From positions 7,512,001 to 7,576,000 of the forward strand of contig LR990056.1 of NCBI GenBank assembly GCA_905147135.1: DNA of 64,000 nt, given 5' to 3'. The translations under genes were made by a program, and so were the position numbers. Positions 57,901 to 64,000 of the stretch are shown piece after piece (position 1 is the stretch's first letter; each line of letters begins with the position of its first letter). The DNA comes from Blastobasis lacticolella (Eukaryota; Arthropoda; Insecta; Lepidoptera; Blastobasidae). The notes beneath the pieces are model-generated. The model saw nothing but the letters and a program-made list of their open reading frames with translations. It was not told where the DNA came from and did not search any database.

Positions 57901-60054
57901 GATTGAAAATTATTGATGAAGATAGCTTTTGTAAAATGGAAGATATTAGAATAGTTAGTCTACAAAAAATAGTTAATAATTTGAAGTAAATCTACAAATA
58001 ACCAATAATTATTATTTTAATTTTGCCATTTGTTATACCGATGAAAAATGCGGTTGATACAAGGTTAAGATAAAGTAGAGTGAGAGAAACATTGTACTGA
58101 GAGTGTAACCAGGCAGCTTTAGGGCACTATGGTCGCATTGAGTGACTTCGGAATCCGAACTATAGAAGGAATCGATCTTCCGTTCCGTGTGGGGTCCAAT
58201 GGGAATACAAGTGTAACTGTTGCAAGCAAAAGTTTCGTTTGCACCGTCTTGTGGACTTGCTACTTTTTCATTTTGGTATCAACTACAGACCTTGTCCTGT
58301 TGGTGTAAGCAAAATTTATGTTATTATAGTTATAGGTACCTATAACACGTATCTAAGTATTTGTATGAAAAGCTCAATACTTTCTGTTTATGAAATCATG
58401 CACAAATGTCAACAGTTAAAGTAAAATACGGCTAATCACTTCTCGTGTCTGTTTTATTTTAACTAATATGTGTTTAAATGCTTACCAGAGAACTTATTAG
58501 GTATTAAGTATAAAAAAGAATCCAAATTGCTACTAAAATATTTATTTAGATAGGTATAAGTGCTCACCTCGATATCATATCTACTGCTATCATTTTCGAC
58601 CGAACTAGTGGATACTGCATAGAGTTGACGGCTCCTCAGCCCTTGATCATAACACTGACATAACTTGACCGAATTTAAACCTAATGCTTTCCGTATTTTA
58701 AATGACGATGTATGATTATTACTACGAATAAATGAATATGAATAATAAGCAAGTCGGTTGTCCTTTTAGTAAAACAATATTTATTGAGCATTTATTCTTT
58801 TATCTAAGTATTCTCGTAGGTGTAGTATTTTATATTTACTCCATGCAAAGTTACACTTACGAAGAATTGCTCATAAAATTTAATCAGGCAATATTTTTAA
58901 TTATTATAGAATAAACTAGTTAATGGAACATTATTTCATACTCTAATGTTTCGTTCGCTTAAGTAAGTAAATCAAAAAACAAGCACGCAAACGTTTTCGC
59001 TTGTTTTCAACAGTGCGATCTCAAAACCGCCTTCGAAGCGTAGAAAACCTCCACTAATGTGAAGGGGGCTCAACTCCAGCGATGGACTGGTATGGATTGT
59101 TGATATTAACAATGATTAATAACAGAACCCAGAGCAGCACCCTTGTAGATACTTTTCTTCTTTCAAATTGTCACCGTTGAGGTCAACTCATTTAAACAAT
59201 ACGTACGATTATTGGTGATAGACTGGTTTATTGCCCAATAAATTCCACCTCCTCAAATTACATTATGTTATTATTACTATGGAACTAAACAACATAGAAC
59301 CACAAACCATGGACCCTAATTTATAAATATGCTTGGACAATGACACAGCGCTATCTAGCCCCAGAGTAAGAAAAGCTTGTATTATGAGTGACAGAAAACT
59401 GATAAACTACTTATATATTTTTAAATACATATTTATTATACATAATATGACATCCAGACCCGTAACAGAAATTCAAATTCATTATTACGAACCCGGGACC
59501 TCTGCGTGGCAGACTGGTGTGTTAACCAACTGAACCACTCAGGTCGTCAGGTCAGGTAAATAAAATAAATAAATGTTTCGGTTGTGCTCTCGCGCACGAG
59601 GGCCCGGGGTCCGCCTTGACCATGATCCAGGATTTGGCGATCAGGTAATTACAGTGGAGCGACTACCATCTGACCTCCGTGACCCTGCTACCAGGGGAAC
59701 CTGACCAGATTGGATCATGGTTACAAATTCAGTTGCCTGAATTTACAGGTTTCATCACGATGTTTTCCCTCATCGTAAGAGCATCGGTTAGAATTCATCT
59801 AATATACATAACTCAGAAAAGAGTCATTGGTACATGGCCGCAGCGGGATTCGAACCCGGTACCTCTCGCTTACAAGTTGGATACTCAACCGCCCGGCCAC
59901 GAAATTATACCACTAAGTATTGTTAGGTCGTCAGGTCAGGTATTTAAGTTAATCGATATTTTTCGTTTTCTTTTTCTTTTCACAGGTGAAACTTTGTTCT
60001 CTTTCAGTGATTACTGGCTCCACAGATGGTGTTGGGAAGCAGTACGCGAGAGAA
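54952..60054 (+). CDS. SDR gene 5, exons 1-2 only (continues past window)
   Basis: Exon 1 54952-55105 ([31 protein letters not shown], ending KSMGKWA) and exon 2 60008-60054 (LITGSTDGVGKQYARE) have the same lengths and phases (154 and 47 nt) as genes 1, 2 and 4. The cofactor loop is GVG instead of GIG, a conservative change. Intron 1 is about 4.9 kb against 0.3-1.0 kb in the others. No exon 3 match was found up to 64,000, so the rest lies beyond the window or is lost. The ATG aligns with the other starts, but TTGCAG directly before TTTACG could also be a splice acceptor. Probably a real but diverged member. Confidence 0.75.
55110..57100. other. SDR5 intron 1, left part
   Basis: Mostly unrecognised AT-rich DNA. 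It holds an RTE tail-like piece at about 55,385-55,475 (GAGACTGGGCGAAGTG to GATTATGATGA), AGCCATTTCTGTCCCACTG at 56,272, a SINE A tail at 56,633-56,705, and a Helitron-body-like stretch (GTCTGTCTGTTTGTCTGCTT) near 56,757. Confidence 0.45.
57105..57312 (+). mobile_element. SINE A in SDR5 intron 1
   Basis: CACATTCAGGCGACTGAATG through GCACAATCGAGATATTAACA and CCAAGATGA. 5' truncated. Confidence 0.8.
57313..59450. other. SDR5 intron 1, middle part
   Basis: No exon recognised. 57,465-57,570 has an internal repeat of TTTATTTAGAT...TGTAGATAA. 58,995-59,100 is a degenerate repeat C. 59,332-59,395 matches the centre of the 3,872 hairpin. Short open frames (60-61 codons) have no domain. Confidence 0.4.
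59455..59548 (-). mobile_element. SINE B fragment with tRNA-like head
   Basis: Reverse reading: CTGAGTGGTTCAGTTGGTTA, then GCAGAGGTCCCGGGTTCG. The clearest SINE B head in the window; it underlies the identification of the intron 4 remnants in genes 3 and 4. Confidence 0.75.
59570..59905 (-). mobile_element. Near full-length SINE A
   Basis: Reverse orientation. Head GTGGCCGGGCGGTTGAGTAT, then AGGTACCGGGTTCGAATCCC; body and the GAGAGCACAACCGAAACATT end. The terminal CCAAGATGATG is replaced by an AAATAAATAAAT run. Confidence 0.85.
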
Positions 60055-60606
60055 GTGAGTAAATAACTCGTATAGTATACTCGTATTCTAAGTGGGTATG
60101 GTATACAAAGTACCAAATATAGTTCCACTAAAATTGGTCCGTTATTTTTCAGTTCACGATTGCCCTGCATTTTGATTAAAGTTTATAATTAATCCATACT
60201 TATATACTAATTTGAATAGTTATCATAACAGCAAATTATAATGTAACAGATCAAGAATATTGACTTACCCGTACCTATATGTTTTTTGTTTGTTCAAAGT
60301 TTTAATGTATACAGGATAAATTTCAAAGTAGAATGTTAAAAATTCCCTTTAAATTTGTTTTAATTTTTTTATTACAGTCGCATTAATCAAAAATGTTGCA
60401 ATTATTACTTAAGGCTTTTTAAAGTTTAAAGAATCAAAATTTTATAACTGTACTAGAAATATGATAACGTCGATTAAATATTATGAATCATCCAGTTTTT
60501 AATTTTGAACGCTTACTTAATAACATTATTGCGGATGTTAAAATAATTATCAAATTTACCGGAAACATGAAACAAATTTCAACATACAACTGTTATCTAC
60601 AGGAAT
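60055..60606. other. SDR5 intron 2 start
   Basis: AT-rich, no exon or repeat recognised. Confidence 0.4.
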
Positions 60607-61116
60607 TTATCCATTTTTTGAGAACCTACTCCTCCTCCTCAATCGGTCCCTCAATGCTGAGGATCGTGACTCTGCCGACATAGCAAGGACGTTCTCGTTC
60701 TCCATGAGCTGCGGTTGGTGGCCTCCTGCAGGGCCGCGCTCACCGGCATTTCCAGACATTCTGACACTTGGTTGAGCCATCGCTTGGGGCTTCGGCCTCT
60801 TGGTCTTCTGCCTTCCACGGTACCGGTTACAATTAGTCTCTCCAAGTTGTTGGTATGCAATGTGTCCAAAATACTGGACTATCCTGTAGAGGCAAACAGA
60901 TGATAACCGTTGTTTGCTCTCAAGACCCAACTCTTTCAGTATGGAGACATTCGTTCGGAAAGCAGTCCAGGGCACCCTTAGCATCCGCCGCCAACACCAC
61001 ATCTCAAACGCATCAATTCGTTTTCTGTCTGCGGCCTTTACCGTCCAGGTTTCAACCCCGTATAAAAATATCGAGAAGACAAGGGAGCGTACAACGGAAA
61101 TTTTCGTATCTCTCAT
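60607..61116 (-). mobile_element. RTE-like LINE C-terminal relic
   Basis: A 169-codon minus-strand frame: SLVFSIFLYGVETWTVKAAD, FEMWCWRRMLRVPWT, ILKELGLESKQRL, QYFGHIAYQ. This is the C-terminal region of RTE/BovB LINEs, 5' truncated, with a GGAGGAGGAG tail-like run at its end (about 60,630). The frame is open but only a fragment. Confidence 0.8.
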
Positions 61117-62290
61117 GATGTTAAAAATAATTTAAAATAATTCAATTTTCAACATTTCAAATAATTTCAAATACTGCTTCTTATGGGAGTTAAATCATTT
61201 CTAATCATTTTGTTTTTTTAGGGATAGTATCAGCTCACCCTGTTTCCGAACTAAAACTTTGTTCACTGATTATTTTGTAGTACAAACGCTTGTTTTCAAA
61301 AAATAGGATATCACAATAAAACACAGAAACAATGAAAAAAGTATTTTACTACCGATAAAATTACTCTCTATGTTATCAACAGCTAATTTCAGATTTGCTT
61401 GTGTAGTTCGTTCTTCATCTTGTAGATGGCTCTGTTGCATAAAATATAGAACTTGTAGTGACAAACAATTGGGGCGTTCAATAAAACAATGTTTAAAAGA
61501 GTAGTTTCAATATATTGTTTTTTATTTCAAATAATTTACATGATCTTCAATTCTTATGCTAAAATGTACAATGGTACATTGTTACTCATCATTACTCAGT
61601 TAATCATACATTACTTAAAATACAAATTCACAGATAAATATTTTAGATCTTCAGCAGTCTTTGGTGTGGTCTATCACAAAAATCAAAAAAGTAACCCTAT
61701 CAATTAATATTTGGTGTATCTAACTAGACAAAAGTTACATTACTTCAAAACTATTATTGAAATAACACAAGTACGGTGCTTTGATGAACGTGCAAAATTA
61801 ACAAAATTATCAAATTGCTTAAAATATTTGCATTGACAAGCAGCTCCTATCCTAGATGTCTTATTTACAAATACCCAAAAAATTAAATTAGTGCACATGT
61901 TGCTTATTTACAAACTAATGTCTTTTCTAATATTTACAAATTGTAATCCTGTTTGATAATTTCCGACTTCTACAATATAAAACGTAAAACTACCAAAACA
62001 GGAATGAAAATCACAATAAATTACATTCCAATACTAATTAACCTAAAATTTGATTTAAGAATACAAAATGGTGGTTTTATAGCTACCAAATCTAAAGAAT
62101 AAACTCATGAAAGATTTTTCGACTTTCCATGAAAAAAAAAAAGAACCTAAAAGTAGTGGAAATTAGATTAATAACATACTATTTACATAAATTCGATAAG
62201 ACACAATCATTAACACCTAGATTTAACAGCGTACTTACATTGCATTTTTTTGACCTCAAGATCTAAAGTATGAAGGATTTTTACAACATC
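61117..62290. other. AT-rich DNA, nothing recognised
   Basis: No gene, RNA or repeat identified. Several short frames in low-complexity sequence. It would be intron 2 of SDR gene 5 if that gene continues past the window. Confidence 0.4.
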
Positions 62291-62296
62291 AGCACT

Positions 62297-63186
62297 CTAC
62301 TTACATTTGAAACTATATTGTATGACGTAATTAAGGAGGACCAAAGATCCATGGTTATCTAATGGTGGTCTTGCATCTGGGCTGCTCTGATAATGAACCT
62401 TTACTATTTCAGTCATCGATGCACATACACCCAGAGCTTTTTCGTTGAAGACTTCATGTAACGATTGGGAACATTTTGATTCTTGTTCGCAACGTTTGAG
62501 CTCGCTGTACCTGACATAGATATTGCTGTTAGGTATAAGCTCTACAAGCCCGGTCATATGATTCCGAAACTTAAGGGTCCATTTTGTATCGTTGGGATCA
62601 TATTCCGGTGGTAGAATAACTTGCTGAGTGGAATGAGGGTGCTCTTTGGGATCTCTCTGGTGGGTTTTTTCTGGTAGTATACTGACGGCATTGTTCTGCT
62701 GATTCCCATTGCTAGAATTCCGTCTCACAGGGGCTGAATTCTGTCTTTCTTCAACAACCGGCGAGACTTCTTGTGCGACGTTTCTAGAAGGTGCGTGACT
62801 TGCTGAATTTTCCGACGCATTGATTCTTTCGTTGTCGAAAAACGTTTGGTATGACTATGAGTTTCAAGGAGCGAATTCCGTAAGTTATCGAAAACATTTA
62901 CCGTATTCTGCAAAGTAGAATGCACTTGACTACAGACGATTGCAAATTTTTCCATCATTTGTTGTTGAGCGACCAATGTTGACAGAGAGTTTTGCGCAAT
63001 TGTCCTGTCTACTGAATTATGCTCAGTCTCATTGGCTGTCTCATGTGCTGTATCTACTGACATCTCATAGCTAGAAGCTGTTTCATGATCCGTCTCAATT
63101 CCTGAATCTGATGCTGCACTGTAAGGTGATGACAGAGGTTCTTGTGTGCACACGTTTGTTTGATACCCACTACATTCTAGTAGGCT
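62297..63186 (-). pseudogene. BEN-domain-like protein exon, frameshifted
   Basis: Two adjoining minus-strand frames overlap at GTGA (62,728-62,725). The first (63,186 to 62,725) has an acidic Ser/Thr/Glu-rich stretch and a likely coiled coil (LVAQQQMMEKFAIVCSQVHS, ending KKSRRLLKKD). The second gives LVELIPNSNIYVRYSELKRC, a segment ending HEVFNEKALGVCASM, and RPPLDNHGSLVLLNYVIQYS, which resembles a BEN DNA-binding domain. A one-base change would join them, so this is either a broken gene or a sequence error. A donor-like GTAAGTAG follows at 62,304 and an acceptor-like TTTTTAG precedes at 63,187. BEN proteins with a coiled coil act as chromatin/transcription factors. The BEN call is by pattern only. 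Confidence 0.5.
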
Positions 63187-63720
63187 CTAAAAATAAGTTG
63201 ATTAAATTATGACACTTAAATAATGATATTAGCCTACCAGTATATTTACAAGATACGTCTAATAAATCTTTATTAAAATCTCCACAAACAACAATATTTT
63301 TATTACAATTGCTAACTTTAATAAGGGCTTCGTCCATAATTTTCTCGAACAAATCAAATGATGAAGCCGGAGGTCTGTATACGCTCATTACAATAAGTCG
63401 CTCAAGTTCTATACAGGCAATTTCAGCAGATCGTTCAACAGACAGCTTGACAATATCAGTACGTTCCTTGCATTTTAGGCAATTACGAGCAAGTATTAGG
63501 GAACCTCCATGAATTGCCTGCCCTCTTGTAAACGAACTTGCAAGTTTATGGTTGTTAAAGCCAAATATGAGCTGGTGATCTTTTAACTAATGTTCAGTAA
63601 TGCAAAAAATATCAACATTCTCACCGTTCGTGAATAGCTCAACTTCCAATTCTTTATTCGTCATGCCTTGGATATTTTGATGTACTAAGTTAACTATACA
63701 ATTTTGTTTATTATTATAAC
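63172..63720 (-). mobile_element. LINE endonuclease (APE-type) relic
   Basis: Minus strand: HQNIQGMTNKELEVELF, DIFCITEH then TAG where Trp is usual, GGSLILARN, SVYRPPASSFDLFEKIM, VVCGDFNKDLL, and NLINLFLEPTR. This is the apurinic-like endonuclease of a non-LTR element (YRPP and GDFN boxes intact). The match ends at EPTR, next to the BEN-like frame. The sequence at 63,760-63,900 reads as a short upstream frame of the same orientation. Confidence 0.75.
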
Positions 63721-64000
63721 ATTTTACTTTACGTACATCCAAAGGCTTATTAATATTTACCACTATTTACTAATGACTTTATGCCAGAGCAGTCCTGTAT
63801 ATTCTGAACAATATCAAAAGATTTATTGTTCAAGTCTAACAGTGGACTGTTATATGCTGCTGATATGATACAGGACGGCTCCTTTGTATTAAATACTAGT
63901 TTAAACAGTGACCCTTTTTGTTTATTAACAAATCGGCACTCTGGTCATATCTACGGTAGGAGAAATCAATAAATTAATATGGTACGCTAACATTGTAGCC

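Noticed and set aside
60607..61116. Host gene on the minus strand
   Set aside because: LYGVETW, WCWRRMLR and related motifs are standard RTE LINE C-terminal sequence.

Overview
The window looks like AT-rich genomic DNA from a moth or butterfly (Lepidoptera). Genes are split by GT-AG introns. The spaces between them are filled with repeat types common in that order: RTE/BovB-like LINE fragments with (GAT)n tails, tRNA-derived SINEs, a CTAG-ended Helitron, mariner, hAT-type and other inverted-repeat elements. No prokaryotic, organellar or CRISPR features were seen. The species cannot be named from the sequence.

Layout. 1-6.7 kb: repeat-rich intergenic DNA (an RTE-like reverse transcriptase relic, LINE ends, two inverted-repeat elements, a GGTAG minisatellite). 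6.8-9.2 kb: a two-exon gene for a two-pore-domain (K2P) potassium channel. Its reading frame stops at TGA-C but stays open for 55 more codons. 9.2-12.5 kb: repeats, an RTE relic, and a decayed second copy of the 3' half of the channel gene split by a Helitron. 12.9-60 kb: a head-to-tail array of at least five short-chain dehydrogenase/reductase (SDR) genes of the 17-beta-hydroxysteroid dehydrogenase type 12 / very-long-chain 3-oxoacyl-CoA reductase kind, all on the + strand. Genes 1-4 (12,913-19,085; 24,032-30,260; 37,229-41,842; 45,375-49,904) are complete with six exons in identical phases. Gene 5 shows only exons 1 and 2 (54,952 and 60,008) and continues beyond the window. 60.6-64 kb, minus strand: an RTE end, a BEN-like coding exon broken by a frameshift, and a LINE endonuclease relic.

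History. Genes 1 and 2 lie in a recent tandem duplication (unit A about 11.2-22.6 kb, unit B about 23.4-36.5 kb). Introns and flanks align throughout, so each later insertion can be seen against an empty site in the other unit. Genes 3 and 4 are an older pair with alignable flanks, and gene 5 is the most diverged. Homology near 8.95-10.03 kb suggests another unit, next to the channel gene, that lost its SDR gene.

Function. Genes 1-4 keep the SDR cofactor loop, NNAG, catalytic N-S-Y-K and an N-terminal membrane segment. By family they should be membrane-bound NADP(H)-dependent reductases of the endoplasmic reticulum, acting on very-long-chain 3-oxoacyl-CoA or steroid-like carbonyls. Their true substrates cannot be read from sequence. 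The channel gene is a neighbour with no evident functional link.
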